This document shows positions 38,845 through 49,238 of a stretch of DNA of 64,000 nucleotides, piece by piece; within the stretch, counting starts at the first letter, position 1; each line of letters begins with the position of its first letter. The notes beneath the pieces were generated by a model. It searched no databases. It was given only the letters and a program-made list of their open reading frames with translations, and was not told the DNA's origin. This DNA is from SAR86 cluster bacterium AG-422-E19 (lineage in GTDB: Bacteria; Pseudomonadota; Gammaproteobacteria; Magnimaribacterales; AG-339-G14): positions 90,015 to 154,014 of the forward strand of contig QCMR01000001.1 in NCBI GenBank assembly GCA_003213595.1. Direction: 5' to 3'. The position numbers and the translations under genes were made by a program.

Positions 38845-40532
38845 AGGATGAAATTTTTAATTCTTTACAGAAAGCCTCTTTAAAAATTTTTCCAGAGTTC
38901 GCTGGCAGCTTTCAAGTTACCAAACCTCAAGATTCACAACATGGAGATTGGTCTTCAAATATAGCCTTGATTATGGCTAAAGAAATGAAAAAAAATCCGC
39001 GTGAACTTGCGAATGAAATTATAAGTGCTCTTGAAGAATTAGATTATTCAGAAAAGATAGAAGTTGCCGGGGCTGGATTTATAAATATTTATCTAAAGGA
39101 GGATTTATTTTTTAGTCAGATAAAAAACTATGCCTTAGGAGATTTCAAAGATCTATTACAAGAAAAAGAACCAAAAAAAATTCTTCTGGAGTATGTTTCC
39201 AGCAATCCAACTGGTCCCATCCATGTTGGACATGGAAGATCTGCAGCCTTTGGTTCAGCTTTAGCAAATTTATTAAAAGTAGCGGGAAATAAAGTAACCC
39301 AAGAATATTATGTAAACGATAGGGGTCTGCAGGCCAAAACTTTGGGTTTGAGTGTCTTTATTAGAATGCAAGAATTGGATAATAAAAAGATTGTATTGCC
39401 GGAAGGTTGTTATGCAGGAGAGTACATAAAAGATCTTGCTAAAAAAGCAAAAAAACATTTTAAAGGGAAATACGTTGTAAAAAAAGATGACAATCTTTCC
39501 TTTGAGACACTTAACGAATGGTTTGAGTATGTAGATGCAACGTATGAAAATTTTTTAGAATTAGCAAACTACGTCATTGAGCTTCAGACAGAAGAAATAA
39601 AAAAGGATTTGGAGGTTTTTCAAGTCAAATATGATAACTGGTTCAATGAATCAAGCTTGTATGAAAAAGATTTGATTCAAAAAAGTATAAAAAATTTAAA
39701 ACATAATGAAGTAGAAAAAAAAGATGGCGCTTTATGGTTCAAATCTACTAATTATGGTGATGAAAAGGACAGAGTCCTAATAAGAGACAATGAAGAGCCC
39801 ACATATTTTGCATCGGATATTGCTTATCACAAGGATAAGTATGATAGGGATTTTGATGAAATCATAAATATTTGGGGAGCAGACCATCATGGTTATATTC
39901 CCAGAGTAAAGGCATCCATTGAATCCTTAGGTTTAGACGCTAAAAAGCTTAAAACTCTGCTCATACAGTTTGTTTCTCTCAAAGAGAAAGGGCAAAAGGT
40001 CCAAATGTCCACAAGATCTGGAGAATTTGTTGAGTTGTCTGATCTGGTAGATGAAGTTGGTATTGATTCGGCTAGATATTATTTCTTGGCGAGAAAGCCT
40101 GAGCAAGCCCTAGAATTTGATATCGATTTAGCTAAAAAAACAAACAAGGATAATCACGTTTATTACATCCAGTATGCTCATGCGAGGATTTGCAGTATAA
40201 AAAAAGAGCTTAAAAAAAGAAAAATAGATTTCAACCTTAAAGAATCATTAGAAAAGTTAAGTTTATTAAAAGAGACTGAAAAAGAAATCATATCGTTGGT
40301 TAATGGCTATCCTGAAATACTTGAGCAATGCTATAAAAATAATGAGCTTCACCCGTTATGTTTTTACCTAAGGGATTTAAGTTCTAAATTTCATAGCTTT
40401 TACAATGCTGAAAAGATTATTTCTGATGATAAAGATTATTCAGATGCCAAGATTGCGCTTTCTATTGCAATAAAAGAAATAATAAATAATGGTCTTAATA
40501 TTTTGGGAATTGGCTGTCCGGAAAAAATGTAA
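38841..40532 (+). CDS. argS: Arginyl-tRNA synthetase
   Basis: VSSNPTGPIHVGHGRSAAFG, YYVNDRGLQ, VQMSTRSGEFV. Confidence 0.97.
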   Translation: MKDEIFNSLQKASLKIFPEFAGSFQVTKPQDSQHGDWSSNIALIMAKEMKKNPRELANEIISALEELDYSEKIEVAGAGFINIYLKEDLFFSQIKNYALGDFKDLLQEKEPKKILLEYVSSNPTGPIHVGHGRSAAFGSALANLLKVAGNKVTQEYYVNDRGLQAKTLGLSVFIRMQELDNKKIVLPEGCYAGEYIKDLAKKAKKHFKGKYVVKKDDNLSFETLNEWFEYVDATYENFLELANYVIELQTEEIKKDLEVFQVKYDNWFNESSLYEKDLIQKSIKNLKHNEVEKKDGALWFKSTNYGDEKDRVLIRDNEEPTYFASDIAYHKDKYDRDFDEIINIWGADHHGYIPRVKASIESLGLDAKKLKTLLIQFVSLKEKGQKVQMSTRSGEFVELSDLVDEVGIDSARYYFLARKPEQALEFDIDLAKKTNKDNHVYYIQYAHARICSIKKELKKRKIDFNLKESLEKLSLLKETEKEIISLVNGYPEILEQCYKNNELHPLCFYLRDLSSKFHSFYNAEKIISDDKDYSDAKIALSIAIKEIINNGLNILGIGCPEKM

Positions 40533-41197
40533 TGGAAAGCATCAAAGAAAAAATAAAAATAGTCCAATCCAAGATAGATGCGTCGAAAACAGATAAAAAT
40601 GTAAAACTTGTTGCAGTTAGTAAAAAAAAGTCATGGCAAGAAATTTCAGAGGCTTATGAAAATGGAATTTCTGATTTTGGAGAAAATTATTTGCAAGAGT
40701 CTTTGGAAAAGATTTCTAAACTGAAAGATTTAAAAATTAATTGGCATTTTATTGGGAATATTCAATCAAATAAATGTGAAGAAATAGCTAAAAATTTCGA
40801 CTGGGTTCATACGATTGATAGATTAAAAATTGCTAAGTTAATTGATAAGTATTGCCCAGATGACAAGTGTATAAAGTGCCTGATACAAATAAATATAGAT
40901 AATGAAGAATCAAAATCCGGCATAAGAGTGGAAGAAGTAAAAAATTTTTTAAATGAGTTATCTGACTTAAAAAAAATCAAAATTTGTGGATTAATGATTA
41001 TTCCCAATCCAAATGTAGCATTGTCAGATCTTCAACAAACCTTTAAGAGAATCAAGATGCTTGCAGATAGGCTAATTGAAAATTATGAGAATCTAACTGA
41101 GATCTCTATGGGAATGTCTAGAGATTTCGAATTAGCAATCAAAGAAGGTTCTACTATAGTAAGATTGGGTGAGACCATATTTGGGGCAAGAAATTAA
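40532..41197 (+). CDS. yggS: PLP homeostasis protein YggS/PROSC family
   Basis: VKLVAVSKKKSWQEI, FGENYLQE, INWHFIGNIQSNK, SMGMSRDFELAIKEGSTIVRLGETIFG. Confidence 0.96.
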   Translation: MESIKEKIKIVQSKIDASKTDKNVKLVAVSKKKSWQEISEAYENGISDFGENYLQESLEKISKLKDLKINWHFIGNIQSNKCEEIAKNFDWVHTIDRLKIAKLIDKYCPDDKCIKCLIQINIDNEESKSGIRVEEVKNFLNELSDLKKIKICGLMIIPNPNVALSDLQQTFKRIKMLADRLIENYENLTEISMGMSRDFELAIKEGSTIVRLGETIFGARN

Positions 41198-41953
41198 ATG
41201 AAAATAGGTTTTATCGGTGTCGGGAATCTTGGAGAAAAAGCAGTTACAAAGCTTTCTAAAGATTATGATCTATTTTTGTCTGATCCAATTGAAAAAGACG
41301 AACTCAAAAAAATTACAAATGGTTATTTTTCTTTAGAGGAGATAATAAATTCTTCTGATGTAATCTTTTTTACTATTAAACCTAATATGATTGGGGAGTT
41401 ATTTTCTAAAAATGACTTTAAGTTGCAAGATAAAACCTTTATCTCATTTATGGCAGGATTAAGTCTTGATAAAATTCATGCGCTAATAGGGGAAAAAACA
41501 AATCTCATCAGAGGAATGCCAACTGTTGGCATTGGAACAGGAGACAGTACCATTGCCATTACATCAAACTTTTCCATATCTGAAGAGGTCAAGAATATGC
41601 TTTCCAATCTTGGCTCAGTAATTGAAATGAAAGAAAAACATTTTGATGCTTTTACTGCCATAGTTGGAGCCGGACCTGCATACTTTGCCCTTTTGGCAGA
41701 AACTTTAGTTGAGATTGCTCAGAAAGAAGGTTTTGAAAAACCTGAATCCTGGGTAAATACTCTCATGTTGGGAACATCAAAAATATATGATGAAGAGAAA
41801 GAAATTGGTTTTGAGAGCATCATGTCCATGGTGGCCTCAAAAGGTGGAGTTACTGAAAAGGCATTAGAAACAATGAAAGAAAATGGCTTCAAGACAATAG
41901 TTTCTGATGCTATAAAAAAGGCAATAGAAAGATCAAAAGATTTAGGTAAATAA
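41198..41953 (+). CDS. proC: Pyrroline-5-carboxylate reductase
   Basis: IGFIGVGNLG, RGMPTVGIGTGDSTI, VGAGPAYFALLAETL, ASKGGVTEKALETM. Confidence 0.96.
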   Translation: MKIGFIGVGNLGEKAVTKLSKDYDLFLSDPIEKDELKKITNGYFSLEEIINSSDVIFFTIKPNMIGELFSKNDFKLQDKTFISFMAGLSLDKIHALIGEKTNLIRGMPTVGIGTGDSTIAITSNFSISEEVKNMLSNLGSVIEMKEKHFDAFTAIVGAGPAYFALLAETLVEIAQKEGFEKPESWVNTLMLGTSKIYDEEKEIGFESIMSMVASKGGVTEKALETMKENGFKTIVSDAIKKAIERSKDLGK

Positions 41954-41955
41954 AT

Positions 41956-42510
41956 ATGAATCCAAACTTTGTGATATTCACATTCATTAATTTGATATCG
42001 ATTGTTCTTTCTATTTACTTTTTTTTTAGGATCTTTGAAGTAAATTTCAACAACATTATTGTTAGTCGTTCTTACTCTTTTATAGAGCCTTTTTTAAGAC
42101 CCTTTCGCATGATTCTTCCAGTGATATATCGAATCGATTTATCCTGTTTAGCTCTAATTTTTTTCTTTAAAGCTTTAGGTTTTTATATCTTTCTTTTAGG
42201 GAGTGAAATAGATTTTAACTTGAATGAGGCTTTGGCTTGGACAGCAATCAGTGTGTTGTTGATGTTTAGTCAAATCTTAAGATATGGGTTATTCATATCC
42301 ATCATTGGTAGCTGGGCTTTTCCTGCATCAACTAATCAGTTTTTATCACTTTGTAACTCCATCACCAATGTCTTATTAAAGCCATTTCAAAAATTTACTA
42401 TTTTTGGCGGAATGGACTTCTCGCCCATAATTGTTTTTTTTCTTTTGATACAAATTGATAGAATTTTGTATAACGCAAAATTTTCTTTAGGTTTAACCAG
42501 TCTAATATAA
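41956..42510 (+). CDS. YggT family membrane protein
   Basis: Position after yggS-proC; SYSFIEPFLRPFRMILPVIYRIDLSCLALIF and second repeat FLSLCNSITNVLLKPFQKF..GGMDFSPII. Confidence 0.88.
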   Translation: MNPNFVIFTFINLISIVLSIYFFFRIFEVNFNNIIVSRSYSFIEPFLRPFRMILPVIYRIDLSCLALIFFFKALGFYIFLLGSEIDFNLNEALAWTAISVLLMFSQILRYGLFISIIGSWAFPASTNQFLSLCNSITNVLLKPFQKFTIFGGMDFSPIIVFFLLIQIDRILYNAKFSLGLTSLI

Positions 42511-43617
42511 ATGTCAGAAGATAATCACCTCATTGTTGAGCCACGAAAGTTTAAACACCGCCAAAGTTTTCGCCTTGAATCTGGTGAGAGTTTGAATGGT
42601 TTTGAACTCATTTATGAAACTTATGGAGAGTTAAATAAAGAAAAATCTAATGCCATTTTGATATGTCATGCACTAAGTGGTAATCATCATGCCGCTGGTG
42701 TTTATTCAAAGGAAGACAAGAAACCTGGATGGTGGGATGAACTTATTGGCCCAGAAAAAGCCTTTGACACGAACAAATACTTTATTGTTTCTTTGAATAA
42801 CCTTGGCGGATGTCATGGCTCTACCGGACCAGGTTCAATTGACAATCAAACCGGTAAAGAATTTGGTGCTAATTTTCCAATCGTTACAGTTTCCGATTGG
42901 GTTAACAGCCAAAATCTTTTAAGAGAAGAGCTCAATATTGAAAAATGGCTTAGTGTTGCTGGAGGTAGTCTTGGAGGGATGCAAGCCTTGCAATGGGCGA
43001 TTGAATTTCCTAACAAATTGTCAAAGGCTATCATCATTGCAGCTGCTCCAAAGCTAAGTACTCAAAATATCGCTTTCAATGAAGTTGCAAGACAATCCAT
43101 TATTTCAGATCCTGATTTTACAAAAGGAGATGCGCACCCTGAAAAGGGATTGGGACTTGCAAGAATGTTAGGGCATATTACATATCTTTCTGAAGAATCA
43201 ATGAAAAATAAATTTGGCAGAGAGTTGAAGAAGGAAAAAATTGCATACGGCTATGATGTTGAATTTGAAATAGAAAGTTATTTAAGATATCAAGGAGCAA
43301 ATTTTTCAAAAAGTTTTAATGCACATACGTACTTACTGATGACGAAAGCTTTAGATTATTTCGATCCTGCAAAAAAAGATGACGGTAATCTATCTAAAAC
43401 CCTTTCAAAGGCATCATGTCAGTTCTTGGTAGTGTCTTTTAAATCTGATTGGAGATTTCCCTCAGAAAGATCTAAAGAAATCGTAGATGCCTTAATTCAT
43501 GCAGAAAAAAAAGTAAGTTACTTGGATATTGATTCCATTCAAGGCCATGATAGTTTTTTAATGAAAAACGATAGATATGAAAATGCTATTAATAGTTTTT
43601 TAAAGGCAGATGTTTAA
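42511..43617 (+). CDS. metX: Homoserine O-acyltransferase MetX
   Basis: [47 protein letters not shown]. Confidence 0.95.
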   Translation: MSEDNHLIVEPRKFKHRQSFRLESGESLNGFELIYETYGELNKEKSNAILICHALSGNHHAAGVYSKEDKKPGWWDELIGPEKAFDTNKYFIVSLNNLGGCHGSTGPGSIDNQTGKEFGANFPIVTVSDWVNSQNLLREELNIEKWLSVAGGSLGGMQALQWAIEFPNKLSKAIIIAAAPKLSTQNIAFNEVARQSIISDPDFTKGDAHPEKGLGLARMLGHITYLSEESMKNKFGRELKKEKIAYGYDVEFEIESYLRYQGANFSKSFNAHTYLLMTKALDYFDPAKKDDGNLSKTLSKASCQFLVVSFKSDWRFPSERSKEIVDALIHAEKKVSYLDIDSIQGHDSFLMKNDRYENAINSFLKADV

Positions 43618-44194
43618 GATAAATGATTGGATTTCTCGAGACTCCAAAGTTCTAGATCTTGGTTGTGGAGATGGGTCTCTTCTTAACGATTTAAGGAAAG
43701 AAAAGTCTGCTTCCGGTTTAGGTATTGAAATAGATGCAGAAAAAATAAAAAGCTGTTTAAAAAAAGGAATCTCAGTTATCGAACAAGATATCGATAGTGG
43801 TTTGGAAAATTTTGGCAACCAATCTTTTGACTATGTTGTGATGAGTCAATCTATCCAGGCTCTTAAAAAACCGGAAGTAGCATTAGAAGAGATTGTTCGA
43901 ATTGGAAAAGAATGTATTGTTTCTATTCCAAATTTTGCAAATATCAAATGCAGGCTTCAACTTTTTTTTAAGGGACAAATGCCAGTTTCGAGTGCTTTGC
44001 CTTACGATTGGTACTCAACGCCAAATTTACATCTTTGCTCTTTGGAGGATTTCGAGGAACTTTGTAAGAAATCTAAGATCAAAATTGTTGAGAGAAAACT
44101 TTCAAAAATAAATGGTGAAGAAAGCATTCTAATGAAACTTTTACCAAATCTATTTTCAGAAGTGGCTCTCTATAAGCTTGTCAAAGAAAATTGA
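43610..44194 (+). CDS. metW: Methionine biosynthesis protein MetW
   Basis: [15 protein letters not shown], follows metX with 8-bp overlap. Confidence 0.94.
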   Translation: MFKINDWISRDSKVLDLGCGDGSLLNDLRKEKSASGLGIEIDAEKIKSCLKKGISVIEQDIDSGLENFGNQSFDYVVMSQSIQALKKPEVALEEIVRIGKECIVSIPNFANIKCRLQLFFKGQMPVSSALPYDWYSTPNLHLCSLEDFEELCKKSKIKIVERKLSKINGEESILMKLLPNLFSEVALYKLVKEN

Positions 44195-44778
44195 AGATAG
44201 TTATTGCAACTTTTAACAAAGGTAAATTCAAAGAATTCAAAGACTTATTTAGCAACTCCTGTTTTGAGATTCTTTCGTTAAAAGACTTCACAACTGAAGA
44301 CATCGATGAGACCGGAAGCTCTTATGAAGAAAATGCGATGTTAAAAGCTAAAAAAGCGAGTGAGCTTAGTAATCATCCCTCGCTTGGAGATGACTCAGGC
44401 CTTGAAGTAAAATTACTAAATAACGATCCCGGGCTTTTTTCTGCTAGATATTCAGGAAAACATGCAACTGATGAGACAAATATAAAAAAATTGCTCAAAG
44501 CAGTTAAAAATTTAGAAAATACTAAAGCAAAATTTGTTTCCACATTAGCGTTTTACGATCCACAAAAGAATCTTGAGCTTTTTTCTTTTGGCGAATTAGA
44601 AGGAGAAATCATCAAGGAAAAAAAAGGCGATAAAGGATTTGGTTATGACCCAATTTTTAAAATTAAAAATTCTTGTCAAACTTTGGCAGAGGTCTCATTT
44701 GAAGAAAGAATGAAAATAAGTCACAGAGCAAAATCTACTCAAGAAATGCTTAAGCATTTAAATCAGTTATATAAGTAA
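44191..44778 (+). CDS. rdgB: XTP/dITP pyrophosphatase (RdgB/Ham1), TTG start
   Basis: IVIATFNKGKFKEFKDLF, ENAMLKAKKAS, LGDDSGLEV, GDKGFGYDPIF; TTGA overlap with metW. Confidence 0.96.
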   Translation: MKIVIATFNKGKFKEFKDLFSNSCFEILSLKDFTTEDIDETGSSYEENAMLKAKKASELSNHPSLGDDSGLEVKLLNNDPGLFSARYSGKHATDETNIKKLLKAVKNLENTKAKFVSTLAFYDPQKNLELFSFGELEGEIIKEKKGDKGFGYDPIFKIKNSCQTLAEVSFEERMKISHRAKSTQEMLKHLNQLYK

Positions 44779-45403
44779 AAACTTCTCTACCCTCTTCTAT
44801 CGCTTTCCCCTCATATTTTGTTTGTATGGGTTTGAGTGACTGCAAAACATTTGAATCATGCAATACTTTGAATTCTGCAAAGTCTTTTTTTATATCATCG
44901 GCATAATCTTGCCAGTCTGTCTTGACGATCAAGTGACCCTTTTCTTTTAGATTTTGTTTTATGAGATTTAGAAAATTATGGTCTATCAACCTTCTTTTCC
45001 AATGTTTTTTTTTCGGCCAAGGATCTGGAAATAAAATAAAAATAAAATCAAAAAAAGGTTTTTCAATTTTTTCTAAAAAATCTTTTGCATCGCCATAAAA
45101 TAAACATATGTTTTTTAAATCATGAATTTGCACCTGTTTCAAAACGGAGGCAATACCAGACTTAAAAACTTCGATCCCATAAAAGTTAATATTAGAGTTG
45201 GCCATTGCCTTTTCAATTAAGTTGTTACCATCTCCAAAGCCTATTTCAAGAATATTAATTTTTTTTTCTGGAAGTAATTTTGAGATATGGCTAACTTCTT
45301 TTGAATCAAAAAAATTCTTATTTTTAAATTTCTCGAAAATTTCTAGATCTTTTTTGGATGTTCTGCTGCGAACATGCACAAAAGATTTAACCTCTCTTTT
45401 CAA
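44750..45403 (-). CDS. trmB: tRNA (guanine-N7-)-methyltransferase
   Basis: ILEIGFGDGNNLI, FPDPWPKKKHWKRRL. Confidence 0.96.
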   Translation of the reverse strand: MKREVKSFVHVRSRTSKKDLEIFEKFKNKNFFDSKEVSHISKLLPEKKINILEIGFGDGNNLIEKAMANSNINFYGIEVFKSGIASVLKQVQIHDLKNICLFYGDAKDFLEKIEKPFFDFIFILFPDPWPKKKHWKRRLIDHNFLNLIKQNLKEKGHLIVKTDWQDYADDIKKDFAEFKVLHDSNVLQSLKPIQTKYEGKAIEEGREVFTYITDLNA

Positions 45404-46179
45404 GACTCAATGATGCCTTTTTCTGGAGAGCTAGGACTAGGTTGGGATTTAGGAATTCTTCCTGAATTGTGGGCAAGCCTTCCTGCTTCAACTGCTAATT
45501 TCATTGCTAAGGCCATCTGAGTAGGATTTTCAGATTTTGCAATGGCGGTGTTTAATAAAACTGCATCAGCCCCCATTTCCATTGCTATTGAAGCATCTGA
45601 AGCAGTACCAATACCAGCATCAATAATGACTGGCACAGAAACTGAATCTATAATTTTTTGAATTTTTTGAGGCTCTGCAATACCCTGGCCAGAACCAATG
45701 GGTGCAGCTAATGGCATTATGGAAACACATCCAATATCTTCAAGTTTTATGCAACTTTCATAATCAGCTGTGCAATAAACCATTACCTCAAAACCGTCTC
45801 TTACTAAAATTTCTGCTGCCTCTATGGTCGAATCCATATTTGGTAGTAACGTTTTTGGATCATCAAGTACTTCTAACTTTAGTAAGTTTTTACCGCCCAA
45901 AATCTCTCTACCTAATTTTGCCATCCGCACTGCATCTTTTGTTGAATAGGCACCAGCAGTATTAGGAAGAATTGTGTATTTATCCGGAGATATATAATCA
46001 AGAATTGAAGAATCTTTATCGTTTTGAAGGTCTATTCTTCTAACAGCAACGGTAACAATTTCTGCTCCCGAAGCTTCAATAGAGGCGATTGCTTCAGCTT
46101 CATCTTTATATTTACCTGTACCTACTAGAAGTCTTGATGAGTAGTTTTTTCCCGCAACGACTAAGCTGTCCTGAGTCAA
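45400..46179 (-). CDS. thiG: Thiazole synthase
   Basis: SRLLVGTGKYKD, LPNTAGAYS, PVIIDAGIGTASDASIAMEMGADAVLLNTAIA. Confidence 0.97.
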   Translation of the reverse strand: MTQDSLVVAGKNYSSRLLVGTGKYKDEAEAIASIEASGAEIVTVAVRRIDLQNDKDSSILDYISPDKYTILPNTAGAYSTKDAVRMAKLGREILGGKNLLKLEVLDDPKTLLPNMDSTIEAAEILVRDGFEVMVYCTADYESCIKLEDIGCVSIMPLAAPIGSGQGIAEPQKIQKIIDSVSVPVIIDAGIGTASDASIAMEMGADAVLLNTAIAKSENPTQMALAMKLAVEAGRLAHNSGRIPKSQPSPSSPEKGIIES

Positions 46180-46395
46180 TTAACCACCACCTATCGCTTT
46201 TACAATTTCTACTTTATCTCCATCTTTAAGATTGGTTTCCTGCCAATCCGATCTAAAAACCAAATTTTCATTTATTTCAATTGCAATGTGTTTGGAAGAT
46301 ATATTTAGAGACTCTAAGACAGAGACGATATTTGTTTCTTGAGGAAATTTTTTTAAATCGCCGTTTATGAAGATTTTTATTGGAGAGCTTACCAA
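46180..46395 (-). CDS. thiS: Sulfur carrier protein ThiS
   Basis: C-terminal GDKVEIVKAIGGG, adjacent to thiG. Confidence 0.95.
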   Translation of the reverse strand: MVSSPIKIFINGDLKKFPQETNIVSVLESLNISSKHIAIEINENLVFRSDWQETNLKDGDKVEIVKAIGGG

Positions 46396-46398
46396 AAT

Positions 46399-47250
46399 TT
46401 AGCTCAATTTTTCCTTTATCACGTCCATGGCAGATTTTTCAATTTGCCTTATTCGTTCTGCACTAACTCCATATTTATCAGATAGTTCGTGAAGAGTGGG
46501 TTTCATGTCACTAAGCCAACGATCCATTAAAATTTCTTTGCTTCTTTGGTCTAATTCAGAAATAGCAGAAAGAAGTTCTCTATTGTTGTGTTTTTCTAAA
46601 TCATTTTTTTCAATGAGCTCTGCTGGATCCATGCTTGAATCAGAAATGTAATTAGCGGGGCTGTAAGATGCCTGATCGTCATTGGCTTCTGCAAGTGGGT
46701 CAAAAGAAACATCTGAAGAATTCATTCTGGATTCCATTTCTTTTACAGATTTTTCATCTACACCTAATTCGGAGGAAATCATTTTTACTTCATCAGAAGA
46801 GAGCCAATTTAACTCTTTTCTTTTACTTCTAAGATTAAAGAAAAGCTTTCTTTGAGCTTTGGTAGTTGCTACTTTGACGATTTTCCAATTCTTTAAAATG
46901 TATTCATGAATTTCAGATTTTATCCAATGAATCGCAAAGGATATGAGCCTGACGCCAACTTCTGGATTGAATTTCCTTACAGCTTTCATAAGGCCAACGT
47001 TTCCTTCTTGAATAAGATCTGCTTGAGGAAGGCCATATCCGGAATAGCCTCTGGCCACATGAGCGACAAACCTCAAATGAGCCATTACAAGTTTTCTAGC
47101 CGCTTCCAAGTCATTATTATAGTAAAGCTCTTCGGCAAGTTTTTTCTCCTCTTCGGGAGTCAAAATAGAGATATTTTGAATAGAATTAAGATAGGACTCC
47201 AGGTTTTGTCCTGGAGAAGAAATATCCATAGGTTGTAGTTCTTTACCCAT
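46399..47250 (-). CDS. rpoH: RNA polymerase sigma-32 factor RpoH
   Basis: DLIQEGNVGLMKAVRKFNPEVGVRLISFAIHWIKSEIHEYILKNWKIVKVATTKAQRKLFFNLR is the RpoH region 2 plus RpoH box. Confidence 0.97.
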   Translation of the reverse strand: MGKELQPMDISSPGQNLESYLNSIQNISILTPEEEKKLAEELYYNNDLEAARKLVMAHLRFVAHVARGYSGYGLPQADLIQEGNVGLMKAVRKFNPEVGVRLISFAIHWIKSEIHEYILKNWKIVKVATTKAQRKLFFNLRSKRKELNWLSSDEVKMISSELGVDEKSVKEMESRMNSSDVSFDPLAEANDDQASYSPANYISDSSMDPAELIEKNDLEKHNNRELLSAISELDQRSKEILMDRWLSDMKPTLHELSDKYGVSAERIRQIEKSAMDVIKEKLS

Positions 47251-47318
47251 AATTGCGAATTTTATACCTTTTTTTCATCTTTTTAGAAATAATTTACTAA
47301 AAAAGTTATAAAAATAGT

Positions 47319-48122
47319 TTAAGAATCTATTTGCCTCAGAAAATCCAACCTTTTTTTATTAGAAAAAGCAAAAAATCCCTTAATTAACTGTTTTTCGTTC
47401 ATATCATAAGAAATCTCTTGAAGGTCTGTATCCAATACATCTCCTCCAAAAGCTTTTAAAATAGCGTGTCCAGCTGCGATATCCCAGGAATAAATATCTC
47501 CAAATCTAGGGTAAAGGTCTGCTATTCCTTCACAAATCCTACAAAACTTTATCGAACTTCCCATTCTAATAACTTTAGATCCCTTAAATTTAGACATTAC
47601 TTTTGCACAAAAATCCATTTCTTCTTCACTGCTGTGAGATTTACTAATTAAAACATTGCAGATTTGATTGTTCTTATTAGAAAGAGACACCATTTTTTCA
47701 TCAATAATTTTTTTTGGTGGTAAATCAGTACCGCCTAAAAAGATGCTATCTTTCATGGGTTGATAGATAGCGCCAAGTATTGGTTTTTGTTTGTTAATTA
47801 GGGCAATGTTTAAAGTAAATTCATCACTGCCATTTATTAATTCTTTTGTACCATCTATAGGATCTATGATCCAAGCGTATTCAGAATTTGCTTGTTCTTG
47901 GCTGGTCTCTTCAGAGATGAGTGCAAAATCTTGATTAATTTTTTTTAGCTCTTTTCTTATGAATTGGTCTACCTCGGTATCTAAGATTGTCAGAGGAGAG
48001 TTATCTTTTTTATAACTTACCTTAAGATCTATTGAGTCAAAATTAACAAAAAACTTTTTCGCGCTTTTGAATATTTTAATTAACTTTTCTGAGATATGAA
48101 TTTGATTCACTTTATTCATCAT
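47319..48122 (-). CDS. cysQ: 3'(2'),5'-bisphosphate nucleotidase CysQ-like
   Basis: SEETS, WIIDPIDGTKELINGSDEFTLNIAL, YSWDIAAGHAIL. Confidence 0.93.
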   Translation of the reverse strand: MMNKVNQIHISEKLIKIFKSAKKFFVNFDSIDLKVSYKKDNSPLTILDTEVDQFIRKELKKINQDFALISEETSQEQANSEYAWIIDPIDGTKELINGSDEFTLNIALINKQKPILGAIYQPMKDSIFLGGTDLPPKKIIDEKMVSLSNKNNQICNVLISKSHSSEEEMDFCAKVMSKFKGSKVIRMGSSIKFCRICEGIADLYPRFGDIYSWDIAAGHAILKAFGGDVLDTDLQEISYDMNEKQLIKGFFAFSNKKRLDFLRQIDS

Positions 48123-48178
48123 TATTTTTATAAATACTATTTATAAATTACAATAACACTTTAATTAGAGAACATATT

Positions 48179-48346
48179 ATGGTTGATAAAGAAGATTTAT
48201 TGAAACAAGCTGAAGACATCCATTCCGGTCTAAAGAGACTTAGTCTGAAAAATAGAAAGGTTGTAATGCCTCATCATAAAGAGTTTGAGTTAATTGAGGA
48301 ACTTGAAGAGCTTTCAATAGATTTGATTGAAAAACTTAAAAAGTAA
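48179..48346 (+). CDS. Small hypothetical protein (55 aa) absent from the ORF track
   Basis: ATG 48179 to TAA 48344-48346: MVDKEDLLKQAEDIHSGLKRLSLKNRKVVMPHHKEFELIEELEELSIDLIEKLKK; fills the gap before the next gene. Confidence 0.55.
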   Translation: MVDKEDLLKQAEDIHSGLKRLSLKNRKVVMPHHKEFELIEELEELSIDLIEKLKK

Positions 48347-48358
48347 AAAGGAGTTGAA

Positions 48359-49237
48359 ATGACAAATAAATATACTTGTTTTGATTTAGAAATAAAAAAC
48401 AAAGTGGCGTATGTAACCATGTGTCGACCAGATGAATACAATACAATGAATAAAGCATTTTGGTCAGAATTGCCACATCTTGTTGAAAAAATATCTGATG
48501 ATGCCAGTGCAAGGGTAATAGTCCTATCTTCTACAGGAAAACATTTTTGTGCAGGTATGGATTTAGCTAACTTTTCATTGAGCGACAATCCCACTGAGCC
48601 AAAATCTTCCAATACCCATAATGGAATGAAAAAGGAAGCAGGTTTTAGAATCACTCTAGACCTTCAACATACAATCACTTCTCTTGAAAAAGCAAGAATT
48701 CCAGTTATTTCAGCTATTCAAGGAGGTTGTATAGGTGGTGGTTTAGACCTGGCAACAGCAACAGATATGAGATTCTGTACTAAAGAAGCTTTCTTTTGTA
48801 TCCAAGAAATTAATATTGGGATGGCAGCAGATGTTGGAACCTTGCAAAGAATTCCAAGATTGATTCCAGAAGGAGTAGTAAGAGAATTAGCCTACACAGG
48901 CAGAAGGTTTTTTGCTGATGAAGCAAAAGCTCATGGCTTGGTAAACAAAGTTTTTGATTCCCATGAAGAAATGATGTCAGCTGTGGAAATTATTGCAGAA
49001 GAAATTGCTTCCAAAGGTCCTTTGGCAGTTGCGGGAACAAAAGAAATTCTTAATTATGGACGAGATCATACAATTGAAGAGTCTTTGAATCATGTTGCTT
49101 TGTGGAATGCTGCAATGGGAATTAGTGACGAGATGTCTGTAGCCTTTGAAGCAAAAGCAAATAATAAAGATCCAGAGTTTGATGATTTAATTCCAAGAAC
49201 TGGAAAAAAATATCTTGATGGTGGATATCAAGGGTAG
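48359..49237 (+). CDS. Enoyl-CoA hydratase/isomerase (crotonase) family protein
   Basis: GKHFCAGMDLANF, AIQGGCIGGGLDLATATDMRF; RBS aaggag. Confidence 0.93.
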   Translation: MTNKYTCFDLEIKNKVAYVTMCRPDEYNTMNKAFWSELPHLVEKISDDASARVIVLSSTGKHFCAGMDLANFSLSDNPTEPKSSNTHNGMKKEAGFRITLDLQHTITSLEKARIPVISAIQGGCIGGGLDLATATDMRFCTKEAFFCIQEINIGMAADVGTLQRIPRLIPEGVVRELAYTGRRFFADEAKAHGLVNKVFDSHEEMMSAVEIIAEEIASKGPLAVAGTKEILNYGRDHTIEESLNHVALWNAAMGISDEMSVAFEAKANNKDPEFDDLIPRTGKKYLDGGYQG

Positions 49238-49238
49238 A

